Below are positions 44,208 to 52,058 of a stretch of 64,000 nucleotides of DNA, piece by piece. How positions within the stretch are numbered: the first letter of the stretch is position 1; every line of letters begins with the position of its first letter. The notes under the pieces were generated by a model. That model was not told the origin of the DNA. It did no database searches and saw only the letters and a list, made by a program, of their open reading frames with translations. Source of the DNA: Maricaulis sp034670125. GTDB taxonomy: Bacteria > Pseudomonadota > Alphaproteobacteria > Caulobacterales > Maricaulaceae. The stretch lies in contig NZ_JAXMOC010000009.1 in assembly GCF_034670125.1 (NCBI RefSeq), forward strand, positions 50,410 to 114,409, read 5' to 3'. The position numbers were made by a program, and so were the translations under genes.

Positions 44208-44852
44208 CTAGATCGCCTTGCGGACAATCAGCTGGCCGCCAAGGCGGGCCCTGACATCGTCGCGCACCCGTTCCGAAACTTCTGCGCCGGACAGGAGCCA
44301 GACGATTTCGGGACCCGGCAGGAAGCTTGGCCGGTGCAATCCGTGAACATGCCGGGTCCGGCGGGCGCCGTCGCGGTCGTGGAATGTCACGGTATCCATG
44401 CTTTCCGCCGATGAAACCCGGCCTTCAAACAGACCCGATGCGGCCAGCGTGTCATACAGGCCGGCCCAGTCGCCTTCGAACGCTTCATGCAGGTAGCGCC
44501 CTTCCAGCCCGTGGCGGTCACAATCAAACGTCCGGCAAAATCCGCGGCTTGCCCGGACCATCCGGCCAGCCGCATTGATCACGCCGACTACCGCCGGGTG
44601 GCGCTCGATACGGTCAAGCCAGACATCACGCGACACCGACGCCTGGGAGGCCCAGTAAAGATCAAACAGCCGGGCCTGGATCCGCGCCGAAGGGATGGCG
44701 GTCGCCGACTCCCAGCGCGAGACCATGGTCTGGGTCACGCCCAGATCATGCGCCAGCGCGGCCTGTTTGAGGCCCTTTGAGAGTCGGTAATGTCGAATGA
44801 CGGACGGCCAGTGTATGGCCTGTACGTCAATGGTCGGCAGGGGAGCGGACAT
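44208..44852 (-). CDS. XRE regulator with PAS-like sensor domain (tandem paralogue 1)
   Basis: 214 residues. Helix-turn-helix KQAALAHDLGVTQTMVSRWESA (about 29-50); PAS-like domain VVGVINAAGRMVRASRGFCRTFD ... HEAFEGDWAGLYDTLAASGLF; C-terminal strands ending GGQLIVRKAI. It contains a Cys in the PAS-like region (FCRTFDC), which the others lack. First gene of the operon. A palindrome at 44900-44914, about 48 bp upstream of the start, is a candidate operator. The three proteins may form heterodimers or read different inputs at one DNA motif. Confidence 0.82.
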   Translation of the reverse strand: MSAPLPTIDVQAIHWPSVIRHYRLSKGLKQAALAHDLGVTQTMVSRWESATAIPSARIQARLFDLYWASQASVSRDVWLDRIERHPAVVGVINAAGRMVRASRGFCRTFDCDRHGLEGRYLHEAFEGDWAGLYDTLAASGLFEGRVSSAESMDTVTFHDRDGARRTRHVHGLHRPSFLPGPEIVWLLSGAEVSERVRDDVRARLGGQLIVRKAI

Positions 44853-44899
44853 TTGCGCTTCTCCATTTCAAGAGGGCGCGCCGGTGCCGGTCATCGGCG

Positions 44900-44914
44900 G
44901 TTATATTTTATAAC
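44900..44914. promoter_or_regulatory. 15-bp palindrome upstream of the tandem regulators
   Basis: GTTATA-TTT-TATAAC, a perfect palindrome between the regulator operon and the divergent PiT-like gene. A related palindrome with the same centre occurs before the fourth regulator gene (46246-46258). It may be an operator or overlap a -10 element. Confidence 0.45.
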
Positions 44915-45085
44915 GCATTTGCGCCTCGATGTGAAGACTGGAGCCTGACGCAACCAAATGGTCGCAATCGCGCCATGGTTTGCGACACTTGTGCGAAAAA
45001 GTCGCCCGACTGTGCCTCGCTGATTGATTGATCGCGCTGCTCATTGCTACGTGACGCGGGGTTTCGTCTCAAAGGGTAGCGGGCA

Positions 45086-46213
45086 ATGGCCGATCTGAGC
45101 ACGACTGTGTGGATCTTCTCGATCCTCGGATTTCTCATCGCCGCGTATTCCATCGTCGCCAATGACGCCATCCAGACGCTGGGCACCTTTCTGAGCTCCA
45201 ACGCGAAACGGTCCTGGTGGGTGCTGTGGGCCTATGCCTGCTCGATCATCGTGGCGGTCATGCTGTGGGGTTATTTCGGCGATGGCGGCGACATTGCCTT
45301 TGGACGCCTGAACTCCCTGCCCTACCCCGAGGGCGGCGTGCAATGGTGGCATGCCATACCGCCGGTCTTCCTGCTGATCCTGACCCGCTATGGCATCCCG
45401 GTCTCGACGACCTTCCTGGTCCTGACCATCTTCGCGCTCACGGGCGGCGCCAATACCGAAGGCGTGCTGCCAAAAATGCTGACCAAGTCGGCATTGGGCT
45501 ACATCGTGGCGATCAGCGCGGCCTTCTTCGTCTACATGGTCGTCGCGCGACTGTTCGAGCGCTGGATCGACCGCACCAAGGACCAACCCCATCATCCTGT
45601 CTGGTATGTCGCCCAATGGGCGGCCACGGCTTTCCTGTGGTCGCAATGGCTGATGCAGGACCTCGCCAACATTTTCATCTTCCTGCCACGCACGACCGAG
45701 CTGGTCCCGGTTCTGGACAGCGCCGGCCTGCCGGTGATGCAGGAGGGCGTTGCGGTCCTGCAGACCCAGGTCACCTTCTCCCCGGTTTTGCTGGTATTTG
45801 CGACGGTCGTGATGCTGGCCCTGCACGCCATCATCTTCCGCAATCGCGGGGGCGAAATCCAGAAGATCGTCCTGTCGAAGACCAACTCGACCGATATCCG
45901 CGCCGCGACGGCCATCGACCTCATCTACGGCGTTATCCTGTTCATTTTCAAGGAGCTCAATGACGTGCCTATGAGCACGACCTGGGTGTTCCTTGGCATG
46001 CTGGCCGGTCGCGAAATCGCCATCGCCTATGTTGCCGGCCTGCGGTCGAGGCTGGCGGCACTGTGGGACGTGACCTCGGACGTTCTGCGCGCCTTCCTGG
46101 GGCTTCTGATCAGTGTCGTCCTGGCGATCTTCCTGCCCGCCTGGGCGCGCGGCGAGCTGGCCGAGCTGATGGCCGACCTGCCCGGCTATGTCGCCCGGGC
46201 CCTGGGTTTCTAG
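45086..46213 (+). CDS. PiT-like multi-pass membrane protein
   Basis: 375 residues with about nine membrane helices. Two segments recall the inverted repeats of the PiT phosphate transporters: AAYSIVANDAIQTLGTFLSSN near the N-terminus (PiT: ANDxAN..G) and FKELNDVPMSTTWVFLGMLAGREIA near residue 295 (PiT: DVPVSTTH). RYGIPVSTTFLVL around residue 100 is a further partial copy. The large hydrophilic loop of PiT proteins is reduced. It may carry phosphate or another oxyanion. Bounded by XRE-PAS regulators on both sides, it is the best candidate for their target or partner. Confidence 0.6.
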   Translation: MADLSTTVWIFSILGFLIAAYSIVANDAIQTLGTFLSSNAKRSWWVLWAYACSIIVAVMLWGYFGDGGDIAFGRLNSLPYPEGGVQWWHAIPPVFLLILTRYGIPVSTTFLVLTIFALTGGANTEGVLPKMLTKSALGYIVAISAAFFVYMVVARLFERWIDRTKDQPHHPVWYVAQWAATAFLWSQWLMQDLANIFIFLPRTTELVPVLDSAGLPVMQEGVAVLQTQVTFSPVLLVFATVVMLALHAIIFRNRGGEIQKIVLSKTNSTDIRAATAIDLIYGVILFIFKELNDVPMSTTWVFLGMLAGREIAIAYVAGLRSRLAALWDVTSDVLRAFLGLLISVVLAIFLPAWARGELAELMADLPGYVARALGF

Positions 46214-46245
46214 GCTCCCCTCTCACCCGGCCGGATGTGGTCTAT

Positions 46246-46258
46246 TCATATTTTATGA
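46246..46258. promoter_or_regulatory. 13-bp palindrome upstream of the fourth XRE regulator
   Basis: TCATA-TTT-TATGA, the same architecture as the palindrome at 44900-44914 and sharing its core ATATTTTAT; 65 bp upstream of the regulator start. Confidence 0.4.
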
Positions 46259-46322
46259 GTGCTCATTCATCTTCGTTGGACGGCAAGATAATCCCTAGAT
46301 TCAAAGGGGTTAGAATTCGATC

Positions 46323-46919
46323 TTGGACACGGACTGGGCAAAGAAGACCCGCGCCTTGCGGATGCGGTTGCGGCTGAAACAGGGCGCAATGGCAGAGCTC
46401 ATCGGAGTCAGCCAGACCTATGTGTCACGGCTGGAATCCGGCCTTGTCCAGCCGCCTGAGCCGGTCGCCGCCGCGATCATGAAACTGGCCGAAGACCCCC
46501 GCACCCGCTCCCTCTTCGACGACCTGCGGGCCACGGTCGATCACAGCCCGTTCCCGTGTCTGCTGCTGCAGACCGGTGTCGACGGGCCCGACGTCGCGGC
46601 CGTCAGCGAGGTCATGGCACGTGATTTCCTGGCCGGCTCCCGGCGTCTGACGGACACGCCCGCCCTGCGCCGACTGAGCGGCGACCTCGACGCGCTGACC
46701 CGGGACGGACTCAACACCGGACACATTCTTGGAGCGACGTCTGTCTGGGTCGATCACGCCCATCCCGATCGTTTCTGGCAGGTCCGCTACACACCGATCC
46801 GCGACGAAACCGGTGCCGGCTTTGTCCACATCACGCTGGCCCGTCTGGACGACAGCCCGGCCGCGCGCGCCGCAGCGAAAGCCGCGACGCCGCGCATTGA
46901 TCATGTCACCGATGGTTGA
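46323..46919 (+). CDS. XRE regulator with sensor-like C-terminal domain
   Basis: 198 residues from TTG 46323; the Shine-Dalgarno (AAAGGGG) is 13 bases away, so the start is uncertain. Helix-turn-helix LKQGAMAELIGVSQTYVSRLESG at about 18-40, followed by a domain of PAS-like size (SPFPCLLLQTGVDGPDVAAVSE ... WVDHAHPDRFWQVRYTPIRDETGAGFVHITLARLDD). The last part resembles the strand pair of a PAS fold. It shares layout, not close sequence, with the three tandem paralogues 1.5-3.5 kb away and a similar palindrome in its promoter. Convergent with korB, 3 bp apart. Confidence 0.75.
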   Translation: MDTDWAKKTRALRMRLRLKQGAMAELIGVSQTYVSRLESGLVQPPEPVAAAIMKLAEDPRTRSLFDDLRATVDHSPFPCLLLQTGVDGPDVAAVSEVMARDFLAGSRRLTDTPALRRLSGDLDALTRDGLNTGHILGATSVWVDHAHPDRFWQVRYTPIRDETGAGFVHITLARLDDSPAARAAAKAATPRIDHVTDG

Positions 46920-46922
46920 CCG

Positions 46923-47975
46923 TCAGCGATAGCGGGCCTGCAGTTTGGCAAGCGCCGCCTTGCCCGGGTTCAAGCGCTCATAAGGCACCTGGTTGAGCGG
47001 CATCTTGGGCAGCTTGTTGGCCGCCTGCATGTCCGGCAAATCGCTGTTGAGATAAAGCAGTCCGGTGCGGATTTCGCCCTCGGTCTTGTTCATCATCAGG
47101 GTTTCGATCGCCTGGGCCCGGTCGCGCGGATCGTAGTCGCTGTCGGTCTTGCGTAGGAACAGCTCGCCACCATCCTGCATGGTCACCCGCATGGCGCCAT
47201 CCCGGTCATAGGAGCCGGTCACCTCGTCGGCATGGGCGACAAAGTCCGTGTGCACCATCGGATGGTAGTATTTGTAGGTGTGGGCATAGCTCTTGGTCGA
47301 ACCCTTGTGATCATTGAAGGTCACGCAGGGCGAGATCACATCGATCAGGGCAAAACCCTTGTGCTTCAGTCCGGCCTTGATCAGCGGGATCAGCTGCGAC
47401 TTGTCACCGGAAAAGGCGCGCGCGACGAAGCCGGCCCCCAGGGTGAGCGCCTGGACACACGGGTCGATCGGCATCTGGTCATTGGCCAGGCCCTTTTTCG
47501 ACTTCGAGCCATAGTCCGCCGCGGCCGAGAACTGGCCCTTGGTGAGGCCGTACACCCCGTTATTCTCGAGGATATACAGCATGTTGAGATTGCGCCGGAT
47601 GGCATGGGCGAACTGGCCAAAGCCGATCGACAGGGAATCCCCGTCACCGGAGATACCGATATAATTGAGATCGCCATTGGCCGCGTTGGCGCCGGTCGCC
47701 ACGGACGGCATGCGCCCGTGTACGCAATTGATGCCGTGCGACTGGCCCATGAAGTAAGCGGTCGTCTTGGACGAACAGCCAATGCCGGAGACCTTGGCCG
47801 CGCTCTCCGGTGCCAGATCCAGTTCCCAGAAGGCCTGGACCAGGGCGGCGGTGACCGAGTCGTGGCCGCACCCGGCGCACAGGGTCGACATCACGCCTTC
47901 ATAGTTGCGGACAGACAGGCCCAGCTTGTTCTTGGGCAGGTGCTTGTCGATGAAGGGTTTGCTCATGGAGGTCAT
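46923..47975 (-). CDS. korB: 2-oxoacid:ferredoxin oxidoreductase, beta subunit (probably 2-oxoglutarate)
   Basis: 350 residues from ATG 47975 (GGGAG upstream; overlaps the korA stop as ATGA). Holds thiamine diphosphate and one [4Fe-4S] cluster: cysteines in TLCAGCGHDS and SGIGCSSK, a third near SPCVTFNDHKG, and the thiamine motif GDGDSLSIGFGQFAHAIRRN ... ENNGVYGLTKGQ. Together with korA it converts 2-oxoglutarate and CoA to succinyl-CoA with ferredoxin as acceptor, oxygen-tolerant versions being known in aerobes. The long KorB (about 340 residues) fits the two-subunit class. Confidence 0.93.
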   Translation of the reverse strand: MTSMSKPFIDKHLPKNKLGLSVRNYEGVMSTLCAGCGHDSVTAALVQAFWELDLAPESAAKVSGIGCSSKTTAYFMGQSHGINCVHGRMPSVATGANAANGDLNYIGISGDGDSLSIGFGQFAHAIRRNLNMLYILENNGVYGLTKGQFSAAADYGSKSKKGLANDQMPIDPCVQALTLGAGFVARAFSGDKSQLIPLIKAGLKHKGFALIDVISPCVTFNDHKGSTKSYAHTYKYYHPMVHTDFVAHADEVTGSYDRDGAMRVTMQDGGELFLRKTDSDYDPRDRAQAIETLMMNKTEGEIRTGLLYLNSDLPDMQAANKLPKMPLNQVPYERLNPGKAALAKLQARYR

Positions 47976-49807
47976 GCGACGTCTCCCAGGGCTTCCAGAT
48001 GGGCGGAAATGCCCTCGATGATGAATTTCGGATTGGCCGCCATGCCGGCGTAATCAAGGATCGGGACCAGCTTGTGCTTGGGCGCCTCGGTCTCGTTGAC
48101 CAGCAGGCTGCGCAGCTGGCCGTCGCGGTTCTGTTCGACCACGAAGACCTCATCATACTGGTCGATGAAGGCATCAACCTCGGCATTGAAGGGGAAGCCG
48201 CGGACACGCAGGTAATCCAGGTTCACGCCATTCTCGGCGAAGCGGTCGAGCGCTTCCAGGACCGCGCCATCACAGCCGCCGACCGAGATGATCGCCCGCC
48301 GCGCGTCCTGGCCACACCGCGTGATGACCGGTGCAGGAACGGCATTGGCGGCGTTTTTCCACTTGGTGGTCAGCCGGTCGAGCACTTCCTTGTACTCGTC
48401 GCTGTCCTCGGTATAGCCGCCCTTCCAGTTATGGCCGGAGCCGCGCGTAAAGTACGCGCCCTTGGGATGGCTGCCCGGCAAGGTGCGCCAGGGAATGGCG
48501 TCCCCGTCACGATCTTCATAGCGATAGAATTTCTCGAGCTTTTCGATCTCGTCAGCTGTCAGCACCTTGCCGCGATCGGGCTGGTAGCTGTCATCCCACT
48601 CCAGCTCCGGGATCATCCAGTCATTCATGCCGATATCGAGATCGGTCATGAAAAAGACCGGAGTCTGGAAGCGCTCGGCAATGTCAAAGCTCTGCACCGC
48701 CATCTCGAAGCATTCCTTCGGATTGGCCGGGAAGAGGAGGATATGCTTGGTATCGCCATGGCTGGCATAGGCCGCCAGGGTGATGTCGCATTGCTGGGTC
48801 CGCGTCGGCAGGCCGGTCGAGGGCCCTGCCCGCTGGACGTCGAACAACACCACCGGAACCTCGCCATAATAGGCAAAGCCGATGAACTCGCTCATCAGCG
48901 AGATGCCGGGACCCGAGGTCGGGGTGAAGGAGCGGGCGCCATTCCAGCCGGCGCCGATGGCCATGCCGACCGAAGCCAGCTCGTCCTCGCCCTGGATGAT
49001 GCAGAAATTCTTTTCACCCGTATCCGGATCAACTCGGAATTTTTCGCAAAAGGCCTTGAAGCCATCCATCAGCGAGGTCGACGGCGTGATCGGGTACCAG
49101 GCGCCAAAGGTGGCGCCGGCATAGACACAGCCCAAGGCCGCGGCGGTATTGCCGTCGATCATGATGTGACCGGCCGTCTTGTCCATCGGCTCGATGCGCA
49201 GCGGCAGCGGGTCGGGATGGTGCTCGCGGACATAATCAAGGCCCAGGCCGATCGCCTTCATGTTGGCGTCGATGAGATGCTCCTTGGTGCCGAACATCTC
49301 CTTCACCAGACCGCGGATCACCTCGACATCGAGGCCGGTCAGTCCGGCGACGGCACCGACATAGGCCATGTTCTTCATCAGCACGCGGGTGCGGGCATTG
49401 TCGAAGGCGGCATTGACCAGGCGGGCCAGCGGCACACCGATTGCGGTGACGTCGGCGCGGGCATGCAGGTCCGGGCGCGGCCAGGTACTGTCGTACAGCA
49501 GGTAACCGCCGGGTGAGACTTCGGCGAGGTCCTGGCGGTAGGTCTCGGCATTCATGGCGACGATGAACTCGGCTGTGCCCGAGCGCGCCATGTAGCTGTC
49601 CTTGGTCAGGCGGATCTCATACCAGGTAGGCAGGCCCTGGATGTTGGAGGGGAAGAGGTTCTTGCCCACCACCGGCACGCCCATGCGGAAGATCGCCTTC
49701 ATCAGGAGACCATTGGCCGAGGCCGACCCGGTGCCGTTCACATTGCCGATCTTGATGACGAAGTCGTTGACCCGCACTTCGCTGGAAACGTCCACGAGAT
49801 CCTTCAT
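47972..49807 (-). CDS. korA: 2-oxoacid:ferredoxin oxidoreductase, fused gamma-alpha subunit
   Basis: 611 residues: an N-terminal gamma domain (about 1-195; INGTGSASANGLLMKAIFRMGV) fused to the alpha pyrimidine-binding and CoA-binding domains (ACVYAGATFGAWYPITPSTSLMDGF, then GPGISLMSEFIGFAYYGEVPVVLFDVQRAGPSTGLPTRTQQCD). This last stretch is highly typical of KorA/OorA. The middle gene of the operon, overlapping both neighbours by four bases (ATGA). The ferredoxin acceptor is not encoded here, but the GltD-like protein upstream carries its own ferredoxin domains. Confidence 0.93.
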   Translation of the reverse strand: MKDLVDVSSEVRVNDFVIKIGNVNGTGSASANGLLMKAIFRMGVPVVGKNLFPSNIQGLPTWYEIRLTKDSYMARSGTAEFIVAMNAETYRQDLAEVSPGGYLLYDSTWPRPDLHARADVTAIGVPLARLVNAAFDNARTRVLMKNMAYVGAVAGLTGLDVEVIRGLVKEMFGTKEHLIDANMKAIGLGLDYVREHHPDPLPLRIEPMDKTAGHIMIDGNTAAALGCVYAGATFGAWYPITPSTSLMDGFKAFCEKFRVDPDTGEKNFCIIQGEDELASVGMAIGAGWNGARSFTPTSGPGISLMSEFIGFAYYGEVPVVLFDVQRAGPSTGLPTRTQQCDITLAAYASHGDTKHILLFPANPKECFEMAVQSFDIAERFQTPVFFMTDLDIGMNDWMIPELEWDDSYQPDRGKVLTADEIEKLEKFYRYEDRDGDAIPWRTLPGSHPKGAYFTRGSGHNWKGGYTEDSDEYKEVLDRLTTKWKNAANAVPAPVITRCGQDARRAIISVGGCDGAVLEALDRFAENGVNLDYLRVRGFPFNAEVDAFIDQYDEVFVVEQNRDGQLRSLLVNETEAPKHKLVPILDYAGMAANPKFIIEGISAHLEALGDVA

Positions 49808-51600
49808 TCGGCGGCCACTTTCTTCGTTTCATCGTCGACATGCGGAATGAAGATGTCGGCATCCTGCATGTCCCACGCGGCGGTCGGACAGCGCTCGGCA
49901 CACAGGCCGCAATGCAGGCAGAGATTTTCGTCCTTGACCATGACCCGCCCGGTATCCTTCAGCGGCTCGGAGACAAACAGGTCCTGATCCTTGTTATGGG
50001 CGGGCACGCGCAGCGACTGGCGCAGCTGTGCTTCCTCGGCAACCGGCACGATCGACAGGCAATCGACCGGGCAGATGTCCATGCAGGCATCACACTCCTT
50101 GCACAGCGGCGCCTCGAACACGGTCTGGACATCGCAATTCAGACAGCGCTGGACCTCGGTCGCGATCTGCTCGGCGGTATAGCCCGTCTCGACTTCCATC
50201 TTGCGGTTGGACAGGCGTGCCTTGAGCTCGGCCAACGGCATCTGCCGACGATGCTCGCCGGTATAGCTGTTGGAATACATCCACTCATTCACGCCCATCT
50301 TGGCCGATTGCAGGTTCACGCCACGCGGCAGGCGGGCCTTGAGGTCGCTCGCCTCGCAATGCTTGTGGATCGAGATCGCCGCCTGGTGCCCGTGCTCGAC
50401 CGCCCAGATGATGTTCTTGGGGCCAAAGGCACTGTCGCCGCCAAAGAAGATGCCCTTCCTGGTGGACTCGAAGGTTGTCTCGTCGACGACCGGCACGCCC
50501 CATTTGTCGAACTCGATACCGATATCGCGCTCGATCCAGGGAAAGGCATTCTCCTGACCGATGGCCAGGATCACGTCGGTACAGGGAATGATCCTGGTGC
50601 CGGTTATCTTGGTGTCGGTGATCCGGCCGTCCTCATCGAGCTGATACTCCATCAGCTCGAATTCCATGCCGGTCAGCTGGCCGTTCTCGACCACGAAACG
50701 CTTGGGCGAGTGATTGACCAGGATCTCGACATTCTCGTCCTCGGCGTCTTCCAGCTCCCAGGGTGAAGCCTTGAAGAATTGCCGCGGCTTGCGGGCCATC
50801 ACTTTCACATCGTCGGCGCCAAGGCGCAGCGAAGTGCGGCAGCAATCCATCGCCGTGTTGCCGACGCCGATGATCAGGACCTGCTTGCCGATGGCCTCGA
50901 CATGCTCGAAGGCAACGCTTTCCAGCCAGTCGATGCCGATATGGATATTGGCATCGACCTCGTCGCGGCCCTCGATCTTCAGGTCCTTGCCCTTGGGCGC
51001 GCCGGACCCGATGAAGACGGCATCATAGCCGCTTTCGCTCAAGGCCTTCAGGCTCTCGATCCGGTGACCGGTTTTCAGCTCGACGCCCTGGTCGAGGATA
51101 TAACCGATCTCCTCGTCCAGCACTTCCTCGGGCAGGCGGAAGGAGGGGATGTTGGAGATCATCAGCCCGCCGGGACGGTGATGGGCCTCGAAAATCGTGC
51201 ACTCATAACCCAGCGGGGCGAGATCATTGGCCACTGTCAAGGACGCCGGACCGGCGCCGATCAGGGCGATCTTCTTGCCATTGGTGCCGGCCGGCTTTTG
51301 CGGCACGAGATGCTTGACCTCGTCGCGATGGTCGGCCGCAACCCGCTTCAGGCGGCAGATCGCGACCGGCTCCTCCTCGACCCGGCCGCGCCGGCAGGCC
51401 GGTTCGCAGGGGCGGTCACAGACCCGACCGAGAATGCCGGGAAAGACGTTGGAACGACGATTGACGAGATAGGCTTCGGTAAACTCACCTTGCGCAATCA
51501 GGCGGATATATTCGGGCACCGGCGTGTGTGCCGGACAGGCCCATTGGCAATCCACGACCTTGTGAAAATAGTCGGGATCGCGCGTATCGGTCGGCTTCAT
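49804..51600 (-). CDS. GltD-like FAD/NAD(P) iron-sulfur oxidoreductase with C-terminal ferredoxin domains
   Basis: 598 residues from ATG 51600 (GGTGA upstream; GTG 51609 also possible). Domains in order: an N-terminal [4Fe-4S] helical domain of the glutamate-synthase beta type (CQWACPAHTPV ... GRVCDRPCEPACRRG), an FAD Rossmann fold (IALIGAGPASLTVANDL), an NAD(P) site (VLIIGVGNTAMDCC), a cysteine-rich link (CLNCDVQTVFEAPLCKECDACMDICPVDC) and a last [4Fe-4S] domain (CLHCGLCAERCPTAAW). It probably moves electrons between the Kor enzyme and NAD(P). First gene of the operon, with ATGA overlap to korA. No glutamate synthase large subunit is near, so a GltB partner is unlikely. Confidence 0.9.
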   Translation of the reverse strand: MKPTDTRDPDYFHKVVDCQWACPAHTPVPEYIRLIAQGEFTEAYLVNRRSNVFPGILGRVCDRPCEPACRRGRVEEEPVAICRLKRVAADHRDEVKHLVPQKPAGTNGKKIALIGAGPASLTVANDLAPLGYECTIFEAHHRPGGLMISNIPSFRLPEEVLDEEIGYILDQGVELKTGHRIESLKALSESGYDAVFIGSGAPKGKDLKIEGRDEVDANIHIGIDWLESVAFEHVEAIGKQVLIIGVGNTAMDCCRTSLRLGADDVKVMARKPRQFFKASPWELEDAEDENVEILVNHSPKRFVVENGQLTGMEFELMEYQLDEDGRITDTKITGTRIIPCTDVILAIGQENAFPWIERDIGIEFDKWGVPVVDETTFESTRKGIFFGGDSAFGPKNIIWAVEHGHQAAISIHKHCEASDLKARLPRGVNLQSAKMGVNEWMYSNSYTGEHRRQMPLAELKARLSNRKMEVETGYTAEQIATEVQRCLNCDVQTVFEAPLCKECDACMDICPVDCLSIVPVAEEAQLRQSLRVPAHNKDQDLFVSEPLKDTGRVMVKDENLCLHCGLCAERCPTAAWDMQDADIFIPHVDDETKKVAAE

Positions 51601-52058
51601 GCTCCTCACCCCGGGCTCTCACCCGTTCTGTCTGTATGGGCCGGCGACCGTCGAGGGTCGCAGAATTGACCCCATACTCACATGCTGAACGCGCCAAGGG
51701 TCAAGCAATTTCCCCCTTAAGCGACCGATTGCGCACGGCTTTGTTTGTTAGTGCGAGTGAATTGCAATATGGTCACGGTAACGCGCCCCATGAACCCGAT
51801 TCCTCCGCTCGCAGGAGCAGGGGCAAGGCTGCACACGGGGCAGAAAGCCAATTCCCTCAATGCCCGGACAACACCTGCCCCCGCCGACAAAGCCAGCTTG
51901 AGAGCCCGGATACCCCTACAGCCGCAGGGCAATCGCACGTTTACGAATAATTAGGGACGCCACCGATTAAGGCTTTGGAAACCAAGTAAAATTTCAAATT
52001 TTTAGCAAATCCCCGCGATATTGGAGGCATCACAGGAAACCCTCTGGGGGACGTAAAA
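51601..52058. other. Divergent intergenic region kor operon / subtilase
   Basis: 458 bp without a convincing gene. The last 120 bp before 52059 are AT-rich and include GGAGG and GGGGGAC elements close to the subtilase start, so its promoter and ribosome site lie there. Small open frames at 51745-51954 and on the other strand have no coding character I trust. Confidence 0.5.

Noticed and set aside
51745..51954. 69-codon frame upstream of the subtilase
   Set aside because: Starts at a TTG without a ribosome site and shows no secondary-structure pattern; most likely promoter DNA.
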